From positions 124,001 through 188,000 of the forward strand of contig NHNW01000037.1 in assembly GCA_002786025.1 (NCBI GenBank): a stretch of DNA of 64,000 bases, in the 5' to 3' direction. This DNA is from Zasmidium citrigriseum (taxonomy: Eukaryota > Ascomycota > Dothideomycetes > Mycosphaerellales > Mycosphaerellaceae). Every line of letters starts with the position of its first letter. Positions within the stretch are counted from its first letter, which is position 1. This document shows, in pieces, positions 23,404 to 35,240 of the stretch. The notes below the pieces were generated by a model, which saw only the letters and a program-made list of their open reading frames with translations, searched no databases and had not been told where the DNA came from. A program made the translations under genes and the position numbers.

Positions 23404-24113
23404 TGTCTCCTTTGCGCTCGGATTCTCGGTTATTGCTTGTCGGTCCTACGTTGAAAGCGAAGGAGCGAAGATGCCTGCTCTTGATATGCTTTTCTTGTGG
23501 CAGGGTGGAACGAGAGCGAAGCAGGGAGGAGGGTTACGTAAAGGTGGATAGCTCAAGCTCAGCAGGGTAGGTGACGTCGATTCGCACTAGATCCGGTCAA
23601 TGCAAGGGCTCTGCCGTCTTTAATGATGGCCAATGAAGGAAAAGGATTTATGAGTTTACGGACGTGAAATGCTCGTGAGGATGCTGATTGAGGTGCTGGC
23701 GCATGGTGGATGGTTATTGTCGTTAGTGAGAACCTTGGACCTGAACAATTTCGAGCTGCAGGTTCAGAAAGCGGTGCAGGTTCGCAGGAACAACGACGTG
23801 TGCAGGGGACCTTGACTGTACTCACGTACCTACATTATATTCCGGACATCTGAAAGTCACATCCAAGAAAAGGGACAACGCTCGCTCATGCACCAATCGG
23901 CGGCGCTTTGGTGGCATTGTTGATGTGTGGAGCTGCAACTGGCGAGATATTCCAGCACTCGGGATACCGCTATCCCAGCATCAATAAACTCTGATTATTA
24001 AAGGCTGGTCGTCTACGCCTCGGGTCCGAAAAGAGTTCGAACAACACGCTCGTATTCACTCCGAGGCAGCGCTGTGCATGCCGTTTCGAGAGAACTTGTT
24101 TCCTTGTCCGATT
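23404..24113. other. intergenic, no gene seen
   Basis: About 710 bp between the SDR start and the SNARE stop. Only short unsupported frames are present. Confidence 0.5.
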
Positions 24114-24905
24114 TTACTTCAGGATGATGATTAAGAGCACCAGCACGATGATCAATATCGTGATGGTGATCCAATTCCAATTCTCCTTGCTCTTCCTGGC
24201 AATGTGGCCCAATCTCTTCTGTGCCCCTCCCAATGTATTCGAATGCCGATCCACGCCCCGCTCAACATCATCCAGAAGCTCATTATGTTCATCCAGCTCA
24301 TTGCCCATCTGTATCCCCAGCATTCTTTGTCTGCCTATACTTTGGCCAAGCGTGTCCAGCTGTGCATCCTGATCTTGCAGCACCTGCTTGTGGTAGGCAT
24401 GTATTTGCTGGTTGTCCATGCTCGTTTGGTCTGGAGCCTCTGGCTCATCTCGGTAGCGCTCTTGATCCGAGAAGAGTGCTGCTCGATTTGCTTGGGCCTC
24501 CGCATCATCGTCATCGGGATTATCGCGAAATCTTACGCTCTTGTTTCGCGCAGCCTGTTGCCTGCCTGGTCGCGATTGTGCAGCGGCGAAGTCATCAGCC
24601 AGGGCTGCATTGTTGGGCGTTTGGACATCTGGTGATGTTGGTGCCGCGCCATGGAATTGAGATGATAGTTCCTGGCACTGCTTCCGTAGCCGCGCGAGAT
24701 CCGAGCTCTCGTCTTCTGCCTCGCCCAAGTCTCGCCGCTGAGCCTCTAGCTGCTCGATGCCATCTTGCAGGTTGGCCAATGACCGTGAGATGTGGCTATC
24801 CTGCTTGTTCGGTTCGAGATTGAGTGATATGGCGCGCTGACGTTCGAGCAGCGAGAGTTTGAGATGGTCGGCGAGGAGGAACAATTGATGAGGTGAGGTC
24901 GCCAT
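24114..24905 (-). CDS. SYN8: Qc-SNARE, syntaxin-8/Syn8 type
   Basis: A single exon encodes 263 residues from ATG 24905 (MATSPHQLFLL); the longer frame reaches upstream only through a TTG. It has an N-terminal helical part with HLKLSLLERQRAISL, then a charged linker (RFRDNPDDDD). A SNARE motif at about residues 177-240 follows (QDAQLDTLGQSIGRQRMLG ... ELDEHNELLDD ... VDRHSNTLG). One C-terminal membrane anchor completes it (ITITILIIVLVLLIIILK), ending the protein as expected for a tail-anchored SNARE. The role in the family is endosomal/vacuolar membrane fusion as the Qc partner. At the predicted ionic zero layer the residue appears to be His (ELDEHN) where animal syntaxin-8 has Gln (ELDEQN). 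Confidence 0.88.
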   Translation of the reverse strand: MATSPHQLFLLADHLKLSLLERQRAISLNLEPNKQDSHISRSLANLQDGIEQLEAQRRDLGEAEDESSDLARLRKQCQELSSQFHGAAPTSPDVQTPNNAALADDFAAAQSRPGRQQAARNKSVRFRDNPDDDDAEAQANRAALFSDQERYRDEPEAPDQTSMDNQQIHAYHKQVLQDQDAQLDTLGQSIGRQRMLGIQMGNELDEHNELLDDVERGVDRHSNTLGGAQKRLGHIARKSKENWNWITITILIIVLVLLIIILK

Positions 24906-25343
24906 GGGGTTGGTGGACTGTATTACAGAGACAGGGGTCGTTGAAGGTATGGCCAAAGTATGGCAACGCGGAAGGCTGTTGTGATTACGTTGTATCGGCC
25001 AGTCCGGATGGCTGGGAGAAAGTGCTTGAGGATCGCGGATGAAGGTCGCGAGACGTGGCAGATGGAGATCGAGAGGATTTGAGGATTATCAAAGGCAGCA
25101 GCTTGTTGGCGAGGATGTCGTGGTCGTTGTTGGTGTTGCGGTTGGTCGGAGCCTGCGATACTCGGTCCAGCCGATCACATGAAGCGAGACGTAACGGCAA
25201 GACGGGACGGGACGAAAGTTTGTGGAGAAGTCTCGACTCGAACAACTAGGCCCATCCACGCAACCACGCCATCACCTTTGATTGTACCTACCACATACAA
25301 CAGCTGCCAGAGACATCAGAGGCCCCATGGATACGCAAGACAA
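24906..25343. other. intergenic, no gene seen
   Basis: About 440 bp holding the SNARE promoter and the 3' flank of the next SDR gene. A possible 5'UTR acceptor (ATACAG) lies 13 bp before the SNARE ATG. Confidence 0.4.
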
Positions 25344-26217
25344 CTACCAAGGAATCTCCGCACCATCATATTGATTCGGCCCATCAACATCCTCCCAACC
25401 CGGCACCTTGACATTAAAAAACTTGCCCGTCTGCTCCGGATTCGCATTTGGCAAAATCTCCCGAATCGCCTTACATGCCGCCGAAGCATCAAGATCTGCT
25501 CCTGAGCCTCCAAGTTCGGTCTTGACCCACTGCGAACCGCTCAGCAAACCGCAAAATGAGCGGAAGATGGAACTTACGCCCGGAGAGATGGCGAGGAATG
25601 TGAACCCGGCTTCTGCGTATTCCAGCGCATACTGCGCCGTGAGCATGTTCATGGCTGCTTTGGAGATCTTGTATTCCGGCGTTGAGGCGAAGGTGTATCG
25701 GCCGGCGTAGGCGATTGAGCCCATGGCGGTCGAACTCGTGAGTCCTCAGCAACTGACAAAGACTGTCAAGGTGAGGGGTGAAGACTTACACGTTCATCAC
25801 AGTCTTCTTCGAGCTCTTGCTCAACAGAGGAATCAGAGCAGAAGTGAGCGTGTGCGTGGCCACGACGTTGACGTTGAAACAGTTTATGAGGTCCTCATTC
25901 TTGGATGCCGACATGGATCCCGACCAAGGCATGATTCCCGCATTGTTGACCAGATAGTCAAGGCCTTGTCCAAAGGGCAGCTTGCTCTCAATCTCAGACA
26001 TGGCGGACTTGACCATTTCGACATCTGTGAACTGTCGGATGACAATACTGAACAGGCGTCTCTCGTACTTCTTCAGGAGTTCGTCAAGACCAGCCGAAGG
26101 CGGTCCCCGGGTGATGGCGAACACATGCGAAACTTCGGTTGGAGGCGATTGTAGCAATTGTGCGATCAGCTCGAGGCCAATGCCGCGAGAGGCACCCGAG
26201 ATTGCGAATGAAGACAT
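25344..26217 (-). CDS. short-chain dehydrogenase (sniffer/CsgA-like carbonyl reductase type)
   Basis: Three exons (26217-25790, 25734-25578, 25529-25344) give 256 residues. Introns of 55 and 48 bp (GTAAGT donors) join KKTVMNV to STAMGSIAYAG and LAISPG to WVKTELGG. The cofactor loop is GASRGIG at residues 8-14, NNAG at 91-94, and the catalytic pair is YKISK (Tyr164, Lys168). SPGWVKTELGG is typical of the sniffer/CsgA-like fungal group of NADP-dependent reductases. An in-frame ATG at 26292 would add 25 residues, but the fold starts at 26217. It is head to head with the MDR gene at 26524. No specific substrate can be given. Confidence 0.88.
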
Positions 26218-26523
26218 TGCTGCGAGTAAGGAAGATCCGCGACTGGCATTGGCTAAACATCGCTGGTTATAACTCAACTCTGGAATCTTCATTTCTCGGC
26301 CGAGTGAGCGACATGTCCGCTAGTGTGCCTTTCAAGATTTGGGTGACAAAGCCATCAAAGTTGAAGTAGCCTCAAAAGTCTTGCGGTGTTACTGGAGCCA
26401 TTGAACGCATTTCAAAGCAGCGAATTTCGCAGCTGACCATCGAAGGCCCGTCTCCGCAACTATTGCAAAGGAGCTCGCAGTCTCAAGCTTCGTCCATACC
26501 ATTGAGTTGGGAGCGTACAAACA
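26218..26523. promoter_or_regulatory. divergent promoter between SDR and MDR genes
   Basis: A 306-bp head-to-head gap, so the two oxidoreductases could be co-regulated. No specific site is recognised. Confidence 0.4.
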
Positions 26524-27673
26524 ATGCGAACGACCGCTCCGACTCCAGACCAGCCTGGAAGATGGATCATATCTCGCTTCGGCCCTCCCAGCGTCCTCGA
26601 ATGGCACGCGCAGGAGACACCCTTTGGCCGACCCGCTCCTGGAAAGGCATTGATACGTATCTTGGTGGCAGGAATAGCGGGCCCTGACAACATTCAGCGT
26701 GCTGGTGGATATCCCAATGTTAGATGTCACTCTCCAGGTTTCACGCCGGGATATGATCTCGTTGGCGAGATCGTAGCCGTGGGCGACAACTGCGGCACTC
26801 TTGCCGTTGGCGATAGAGTGGCGTCCATGTGTATGATCGGGGCTCATGCCACGCATATCGAACTCGATGCCTGGGAGTTGTTGCCTTTGGAACCGACGGA
26901 TGATCTTCTTAGCGTGTGTGCCTTGCCGTTGAATTATATGACGGCTTTTGGGATGCTTAGGAGAAGTGGTACGTGGGTTTTCATCTGCCATAGCGGCGAA
27001 GCTGATCGTGTTGAAAGGGGTCAACCTCCCGCCACAGTCTACGATTCTCGTTGGATCTGCCGCCGGAGGTATTGGTACGGCCATTGCCCAGCTCGTGAAC
27101 GCTTTCGAGTTGGACATCGACATGATCGGATCCTGTTCCCCGGAGAAGTTCGACTACGTTAGAGCCCTGGGAATGAGACCAGTGGATCGGAGAAGCCCAC
27201 GTCTATGGGAAGAGGTACGATCAATGACCAACGGACGAGGCGTCGACGTAGCCTACGATGCCGTCGGTAGCACCGAAAGCCTGGATCAGAGTCTGAAATC
27301 GACCAAGGATGGAACAGGGCAGGTGGTGGTCATTGGAATCATGGGCGATATTGCCAGCGATGGCAGCGGAATGACGACGACCAAGTCGGCTGATGAGCTC
27401 TTGGGCGAGCGCATGGGGCCTCGAATGGCATACTGGGGAGTAGAAAGGAGCTACTACCAGGACACTCACGACGTGTGGCGGCAAGACTTCTATGAAATTC
27501 TGAGCAAGGTCAGGTCGGGGGCCTTGAGGCCCACAATCGCAAAAGTCCTGCCTTTGAGCGCTGCGATTGAGGCTCATGAGCTGTTGGTCCATGGGGCTGG
27601 TGTCAAGGGCAAGATGTTGTTCGTTGTGGATGCTGATATCGCGGCGCGATACGGGTGCGAGTCTTTCGACTGA
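26524..27673 (+). CDS. zinc-type alcohol dehydrogenase-like / quinone oxidoreductase (MDR superfamily)
   Basis: Two exons (26524-26968, 27018-27673) encode 366 residues. The 49-bp intron (GTACGT...GAAAG, branch GCTGATC) joins GMLRRSG to VNLPPQSTILVG. The N-terminal GroES-like half has PGYDLVGEIVAVG and GDRVASM at about 80-110. The Rossmann half has the cofactor loop GSAAGGIGTA at about 161-170 and NGRGVDVAYDAVGS at about 205-220. The structural-zinc cysteine cluster of true alcohol dehydrogenases is absent, so the protein is more like the NADPH quinone oxidoreductase or trans-enoyl reductase side of the family. In secondary-metabolite clusters such proteins often act as tailoring reductases; that role is inference here. 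Confidence 0.85.
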
Positions 27674-28354
27674 TTTGAGTAGAGTCAATGAAGAAAGTTT
27701 CCAGGTCCGGCTCGCAATATGTACGAAGAAAGGACCTTCGCCATGGATGTTGTTGCCAGCTCCATGTTTTTAAACTTCTTCTAAGCGAGACGGCAGCACG
27801 GAACGGGGCGCTGCGCACGGACTGCGGAGTAGCGCGCGTGGCCAGAATAAGAACAGCCGGGCAGACCCATGCTCGAGCACATCAAGGACTGTTTCACAGC
27901 GTGTGCGACGAGCTTGGATCATCAAACCTGCGAACCCTACCTTGGCCGTCTTGACCGCAGCCAGGATCAGAGAAAGCTGGACCCCAGATCTGACCGGAGA
28001 GGCGGGAAGCAGCAAGGCCTTTCAACCCAGGGACCGCGGCGGCCTGCAGACAATCCCGACCACTCGTCCGCGCTCATCACCGCATAGCCGCGTCTTGTCG
28101 ACAGCAAAAGGTTGCACCGGACCTGCGAGGCCGGGAGTTTCACGTTGTTTATTCTCGTTCATCATCAACGACCCTGCTCTCTCTGCGCGCGGCCCCCGAT
28201 TGCAGAGGGGACTTGATTAGGAGCCGAAGCCCTCCTTCGCCCCCCGTCCACCCTGCCCGCAACAACCCAGGCCTTCCTACATAAGACGCCCTGCCAGCAA
28301 CGCGGGGAGAACACTCGCTCGCTCGAGCAGCCCTACTGCCGCTCGCCGTTCAGA
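27674..28354. other. intergenic, no gene seen
   Basis: About 680 bp between the MDR stop and the RING/TRAF start. It is GC-rich and probably holds the promoter and 5'UTR of the latter. Confidence 0.5.
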
Positions 28355-30169
28355 ATGTCGCGATCGCCGTCCAACTTCTTCCGTTCCAACCGCCTCTCTG
28401 GCTCCCACAACACGCCACCGCAATCCCATCGGAGGGGCAATTCGACCGGCGACGCTGCTTTTCCAGATCAATCGCATCTCCGGCTATCAGACTCTCGAGG
28501 AACGTCCGCCCAACGCAGCCATTCCACCAACAGATCTACTCCCTCGGGCAGTGGCCAGGTCACTTTGCGGGGTATGGAGAGACTCGAGAAGCGGCGGACG
28601 ATGGAGGAGAGGAACTTCTTGCAGTGCAAAGCGAGAGCCCAGAATTTGAACCCGCCAGCCGACCTGCGATTACTGGATTATGTCACGCCCTACGATGACA
28701 ATCTCATGTGTCCGATATGCCGGTGCCCGTTTGTGGATCCGGTTGTTTTGACCGAATGCGACCACTGTTTCTGCCGCGACTGCATACGGCAGACGTGGAC
28801 GACATCGTCTGCTTACAACCCACTTGGACCCCGCGGTGACTGTCCGTCATGCCGCACGCCTGCCAAACTTGGACCACGATCAGCAACCAGCAAGATCTTG
28901 ACCAACATTCTGGACGATCTCGTTGTGAAGTGCCCCAAAAGCGAAGACGGATGCAAAGCTCAGGTGAAGCGCGGTGAGGTGCAAGACCATCTCTCCATAT
29001 ATTGCGGCTTCGCATTGGTGGAATGCATCGCCGAAGAATGCGAATTGCCTGTGCGGAGGAAAGATTCGACCCAAGGATGTCTTCATTTCGGTGTGAGTTG
29101 TCTTGCCTGCCACGAAGAGATGCAGAAGTGCCATCTGGAAACGCATTGGCGAAGTCGATGTCCGGACCGAAAGATTACGTGCGAGTCCTGCAAAGCCAAG
29201 GTGTTTTATCGAGATCTGGCTGAGCACAATCTCAACCTCTGCTCTTCTATCAGCATTCCGTGCCCTGGTGCCTCAATTGGCTGCAGTATCCGGAGCAAGC
29301 GAAAGGAGGCCCAGATCCATGCCCGAAGTTGCACGTTCGCCAAGCTTGCGCCCGTTCTGGCAGCCCAGAAGGAGAGACTAGATGAACAGGAGTCCGCCCA
29401 GAAAGACATGTCTCGAAAGCTCGAAGTGCTTGAAAAAGGCTTCGCTACGATGACTTCAATCCTATATCCCAACCAAGACGACCCAGACTCTAGAAGCGCA
29501 GACCCAAGCTCCATCCCTCTTCTCGAAGGCCACGGCGGCGAAGACGCAGAAGGCAACATCGTCATCACTCCCTCCGACGAAATCACCGAAGCAGAACTAC
29601 TCCCCGTATCCCACTCACCGCCCGCCCGGCAGGGACGCCCGCGACGAGCAACACCACCCGAATCCCGCCAAAACCAATCCATCCCCGACCCTCCAGGCCC
29701 ACGCCCAACCGACCTTCCCGAACCCTTCAGCCCCGACTTCGACCTCGCCTCCCCCTTCCCACCACCCACAACCGGCCCCTTCGCCTCCCCCCTCCACCAC
29801 CTCCTCTCCATGCACGAAGCCCTCCGCGAAGAAATGTCCCGCGTAAACTCCGCTCTCCAAGAACTCGACGGCCGCCACTCGATGCAGATCCTCAACGAGA
29901 ATATGCGCACGCGAGAGGAGATCACGTACATGGGCGCTCAAGTCGCGGGTCTGAGTCGACAGGTGCATTGGTTGACGAGTGTGCAGTTGCAGAGACAGAG
30001 TCGGAGTGCGACGCCTGGGGCGGGCGGTGCTGGGGGTGTGGAGGCGGGGCCGAGTGTTGAGGCGGCGATTAATAGTGCTGTAAGGGGCGCGGCGAGGATT
30101 GTTAGTGCGGGAAGGGAGGGAATGGCGATGAGGAGGGGGCATAGTGAGGAGGGGAGGACGAAGTTGTGA
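28355..30169 (+). CDS. RING finger plus TRAF-type zinc-finger protein (putative E3 ubiquitin ligase)
   Basis: A single exon of 604 residues from ATG 28355. The N-terminus is disordered and Ser/Arg-rich (1-70). The RING finger at about 119-165 reads CPICRCPF ... CDHCFCRDC ... CPSCR, with an enlarged loop before the last pair (WTTSSAYNPLGPRGD). TRAF-type zinc fingers follow at about 190-330 with CPKSEDGC, CEESCK-type spacing (CESCKAKVFYRDLAEHNLNLC) and CPGASIGC. A coiled coil comes at about 335-375 (AQKERLDEQESAQKDMSRKL). A Pro-rich tail and a second helical segment near 485-540 close the protein. There is no C-terminal MATH/TRAF-C domain. The family acts as E3 ligases or scaffolds; the target is unknown. 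Confidence 0.85.
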   Translation: MSRSPSNFFRSNRLSGSHNTPPQSHRRGNSTGDAAFPDQSHLRLSDSRGTSAQRSHSTNRSTPSGSGQVTLRGMERLEKRRTMEERNFLQCKARAQNLNPPADLRLLDYVTPYDDNLMCPICRCPFVDPVVLTECDHCFCRDCIRQTWTTSSAYNPLGPRGDCPSCRTPAKLGPRSATSKILTNILDDLVVKCPKSEDGCKAQVKRGEVQDHLSIYCGFALVECIAEECELPVRRKDSTQGCLHFGVSCLACHEEMQKCHLETHWRSRCPDRKITCESCKAKVFYRDLAEHNLNLCSSISIPCPGASIGCSIRSKRKEAQIHARSCTFAKLAPVLAAQKERLDEQESAQKDMSRKLEVLEKGFATMTSILYPNQDDPDSRSADPSSIPLLEGHGGEDAEGNIVITPSDEITEAELLPVSHSPPARQGRPRRATPPESRQNQSIPDPPGPRPTDLPEPFSPDFDLASPFPPPTTGPFASPLHHLLSMHEALREEMSRVNSALQELDGRHSMQILNENMRTREEITYMGAQVAGLSRQVHWLTSVQLQRQSRSATPGAGGAGGVEAGPSVEAAINSAVRGAARIVSAGREGMAMRRGHSEEGRTKL

Positions 30170-30372
30170 AGATGATGTTTCGGTTGTGGTTTGAGCGTTC
30201 TGGGCGTTTGAGACAGCATTTCCAGCGTGCTGAAGGGATGGGTAGGTAGGAAAGCGATGTTACGATCATGTAAGACGACACTCATTAATGAAATCTCATT
30301 ACCCAACAACCAAACACCATCACTCACACCAATGCCATCCGAAACATCCAGCTCCGCATAATTCATCTGGTT

Positions 30373-31472
30373 CTACTTCTTCCCCGGCGGCAAAAACACA
30401 TTCAACACCCTCCTCGGAATCTTCTTAAACCTCACCCCCTCCCAAACACCCACAATCTGTCCATCCTGAATCACAAACACATCCCCCTGAAGCACACTCT
30501 TATCTTTCGGCAAAGCCTTCATTTGGACATAATTCCTAGAGTCCAGCACATCAGCATCCATCACCTCAAAATGTCGAAGAGAGTAAGGAAGACGTACCTG
30601 ATCTCAGACCCAGGCTTTGTCGGATCGAAAAGAGGCGAGAGCTTCATCGCCGTAACGCCATTCGAGATGAACGCATTCGACTCCTTGTTCTGTTCCACGG
30701 CGTTGCAAACGAATCCCGAGACGTGACAGGAGCCGTCGTGGTAATAAGGCCCACAGTAATCGCTTTCCGGCCTCGGCAGAAACTCCAAAACCGACGTAGC
30801 TTCCAGGGTCTCGGGGTCGAAGACGCAGGTCGACATATTCTGATAAGGACCTGTGTATTGCACAAAAGACTCGAAGAGCTTGTACGCGTTGGCGCGGGAG
30901 ACTGTTGTGGCGTTGGGCGAGGTGGATAGGTGGGAAATGCGGGAGGTGATGAGTGGAAGGAAGAGCGACCATTCGGAGAGCCAGCCGTAGTACCATTCGT
31001 ATCGCACGGTGCAATGGCCGTTGGTCTGTAATCTCTTCCCTGCGGGGGTGATGGAGTAGAAGGTGCAATGTAACTCCGCGTTGATGATATCCTCCTTTAC
31101 ATTCGGCGGGAGGGTGGCAGTGACTTCCATCTCGAGCCACTGCTCATCCATTTTGGCGATGTCTTTGACGATGAGCGGTTTGTGGACTTCCAAGTCGCAG
31201 ACGTTGATTCCTGGCGCGGAGGCGTGGGGGCCGCGGTGGTGGGACCAGATGTGGGTGGCTACTGTGATGGCCATGTCGGTGTAGAGGCCGCTGGGGGTGA
31301 GGATTACGTTGTTGCAGCGGTGGTTGGTTATTGTGGGGGCCAGGAGGGGGTCGGAGATGCAAGTGCGGATCGTCATGCTGGTTTGGTGGAGGGAGGTGAG
31401 AGAGGAGGAGATGATTTGTTGACAGGAGGGGGAGAGGTAGGTCGTGGTTTGGGTTGTTGTGGTGGCGGACAT
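30373..31472 (-). CDS. free-standing polyketide product-template (PT) domain protein
   Basis: Two exons (31472-30598, 30535-30373) give 345 residues, almost exactly one PT domain. The 62-bp intron (GTACGT...CTCTAG) joins PGSEIR to NYVQMKALPKDKSV. The PT double-hot-dog pattern is present throughout: LSPSCQQIISSSL start, TNHRCNNV with the candidate catalytic His51, SGLYTDMAI, FESFVQYTGPYQNMS, and YYHDGSCHVSGFVCN with the candidate catalytic Asp246. The end is GDVFVIQDGQIVGVWEGVRF then RRVLNVFLPP. In PksA the equivalent His/Asp pair performs regiospecific aldol cyclisation of the poly-beta-keto chain. No ketosynthase, acyltransferase, ACP or thioesterase frame lies on either side: a RING gene is downstream and about 600 bp upstream begins a Myb-like gene. 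The ATG at 31472 sits naturally at the domain edge. Confidence 0.85.
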
Positions 31473-32078
31473 TTTGGTGGTGTATTTTCAGGTGAAGAAA
31501 TAGAAGTAAGACGGAAGTGCTTTGCTAGGAGATTCGGAGAAGAAGGAGACGACCTCTCTTCCTCTGATATATACTTGTCCGTCTTCAATTGTTGCAGGTT
31601 CGATGATACTATTGCTCTCGGCGGCTTCTATCTTCCTGGAACTGCTGATGGCCAAGATTGGCGATTGAAGGAGCTTCATTGTTGCAGTAGGATGCTCTTC
31701 GGCGCCGATGTTGAATGAAGATGACAATGTAGGATGGATGGTATGTCGATGTAAGATGCTGAGGCTGAAGAGAAGAGAGAGCGCCGACGTGACATTCGGC
31801 TCGGCGGTCGGAGGTCGAGTCTTGGCAACGGCGACAGGGGTTGTTCCCGTCGACTGCACGTGTGCTTTTCGTGACTGACTTTCATGCGCTACGAGAGCAA
31901 CATCTCTTCATCATCGGCGCCCTTCGATCGGTCGCCGCTCAGCGCTGCCTCGAAGGCAAACAACTGGACTCAATCGAAGGACTTCTGTCCCCCGGCCTGG
32001 TGGACCTGAAAGACTTCTCCTGAGGTCCTTTCCATTCGCCTGAATGTACCATGCACAAGTTGTGGTCCAGGGAGAAGA
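31473..32078. other. intergenic between the PT gene and the SANT/Myb-like gene
   Basis: A 606-bp divergent space. Antisense frames of up to 178 codons are GC-skewed shadows. I looked specifically for an upstream extension of the PT frame toward an acyltransferase or ketosynthase and found none. Confidence 0.5.
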
Positions 32079-33173
32079 ATGCATATTTCAAGAGCTCCGT
32101 GGAGAAATTTGAGCCCTGTATGGGGACTTCACTTGATAAACACAAATCCACCCACTTCACGCGTTTTCTCCTGCACATGTCTTTGCCTCACTGGCAGACA
32201 CTGGACGGACGATGAATTCAAGCTACTTCAAAGGCTGACGGCAGAGGGAAAGAGTAGGTCAGAAATCGCAAGTCGCTTTCCCGATAGGTCTTGGAGATCA
32301 ATTCTTAGGAAGTCAAGGTCTAGCCGTTACCGCGAACACGAGGCCCCCAAGCGATGGATGGAGTGGTGGACACAAGAAGAAGATGATCAGATGCGCCATG
32401 CCAAATCAACTGGAAAATCATTGCGTGAGATTCAGAACGATTTCTTTCCAACTCGTTCCTTTTATGCAGTGAAGAGCCATTGGCTCAAGTCTGTCCGGCC
32501 TCAGCTCGAGTGGCAGGTCACCAAGACTGGCAGGTGGACTGAGGAAGAACATCAGCAGCTTTTTGACCTCAAAGTCAATGAGAAGTTACCGCCAAAGGAG
32601 ATCGGCATGCGACTGGGCCGAAGCTACAACAGTGTCAGGACGAAACTCCATATTTCAGGTATCGCGAGCATGTCAGCTCCGGCTCAAACCACCTGAATGG
32701 ATCGCAAAGTTCCTTGGACTGTTAGGATACCTGATTGGCAAGTCCGCTCTCGAAAAAGCTACAGGTCAGGCTGCGGTACGTCTATCCTCAATCCCAGGAG
32801 TGTCCTTCCTCAACACGACCTCATGCCTGAGAACGATCGGCCTGTCTGGAGTCCTGGAAAGAAGGGGTCAAACGCTGCAAGCAATTTCTTGGCTTCTGCG
32901 ACACTCATTCGAGCTCTCGCGACCCCAGAGGAAGTGCCGCAACGAGGAGCTCAGAGCAGTCGACCCCAAACGAGGCACGCGACGGTTTCGGCAAAAGGTA
33001 AAGGACACGACTAGAAGACGTCTCATCTCAGCAGTCCAGTGCCAGGAGAAGCGTTTACCGATGTCTTTGAGCTTATGCTCATCCGTGAAGAGGCCCAAAT
33101 GGATCTGTCAATGGACCACGGCCGTATCGAAGGCTGCTGTGTTACGGACGAAGCTTCACGATGGGGGTTTTGA
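32079..33173 (+). CDS. protein with three SANT/Myb-like repeats
   Basis: The proposed exons 32079-32658, 32710-32997 and 33046-33173 give 331 residues. The first two in-frame stops (32694-32696 and 33012-33014) fall inside two introns whose lengths are multiples of three (51 bp GTATCG...CAAAG and 48 bp GTAAAG...GCCAG). Removing them leaves one continuous frame, SVPWTVRIPDW and GEAFTDVFELM at the joins. Three tandem helix-turn-helix repeats are visible: HWTDDEFKLLQRLTAEGKS, WWTQEEDDQMRHAKSTGKS and RWTEEEHQQLFDLKVNEK. Each ends in a basic third helix (SWRSILRKSRS, YAVKSHWLKS, SYNSVRTKLH). It probably binds DNA. The 5' end is uncertain: ATG 32079 opens this frame, but an upstream exon spliced at GGCAG (32200) is possible. 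Confidence 0.6.
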
Positions 33174-33831
33174 ACTTCTGCCTGCTCGCTCCAGCTGGCA
33201 GCATTCGCAATCTTCATGGAGCCTTGTTGCAAGTGGACAACCTGAGATTGTTGTCAATCAACAGACTTCGCGGTTGCGACTTGGATCTTCCTGCAGCCGC
33301 GGCGACAAGCGTGCTCATGACATTAGTCTCCGTGTGGCGAGATACACCTAATCCCGTCGAGGGCGAATTGTGAAGGATTGTACGAGGTATCTTCCACAGC
33401 TGGCCAGCTGCAGCCCTACTCCGCTACTTGCATCCTGGATTTGGCAAGTGGCCTCTAAAATGCTGAGTCCTGGCTTAGCTTTACAGTACGGGCTGCCATA
33501 GATACCATCAGACGAACGACCATTGGCTTTGGGGCGCAGCCATTTCTCGATTTGGTCATCAATGTCTAGCGAGACACGGATGGTCTTCGTTCAACGGCCA
33601 ATTGCCGAGGTGAACATCCGGGCCGGCCCTCACTCCGCCTCAGCGTACGCGAATCTGCTCACAAATCAACCTTTGCCTCACGTATCTCCAAGGATATAAT
33701 ATTACCTTCGAGTGTCGGACATCACCGACTGTGACCAGGATTTAGCTTGTATCAAGCAGGGTTCGTTGCCTAGAAGACTAATTCACCCTAACCACCGTCT
33801 TCGCCTTTGCAAGACTTTCCCTCAGAACACA
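33174..33831. other. intergenic, no gene seen
   Basis: About 660 bp upstream of the Old Yellow Enzyme gene. The frame runs on ahead of its ATG from 33712, but without homology. A CTCAGAACACA-type leader and TATAATATTA near 33695 could be promoter features. Confidence 0.4.

Positions 33832-35240
<1,409 letters not shown>

Noticed and set aside
29206..30142. Antisense frames of 175-241 codons opposite the RING/TRAF gene
   Set aside because: Shadow frames of a GC-rich coding exon; the plus frame carries clear zinc-finger motifs.
31182..31718. 178-codon plus-strand frame opposite the PT gene start
   Set aside because: Gly/Val-rich antisense shadow with no motif.
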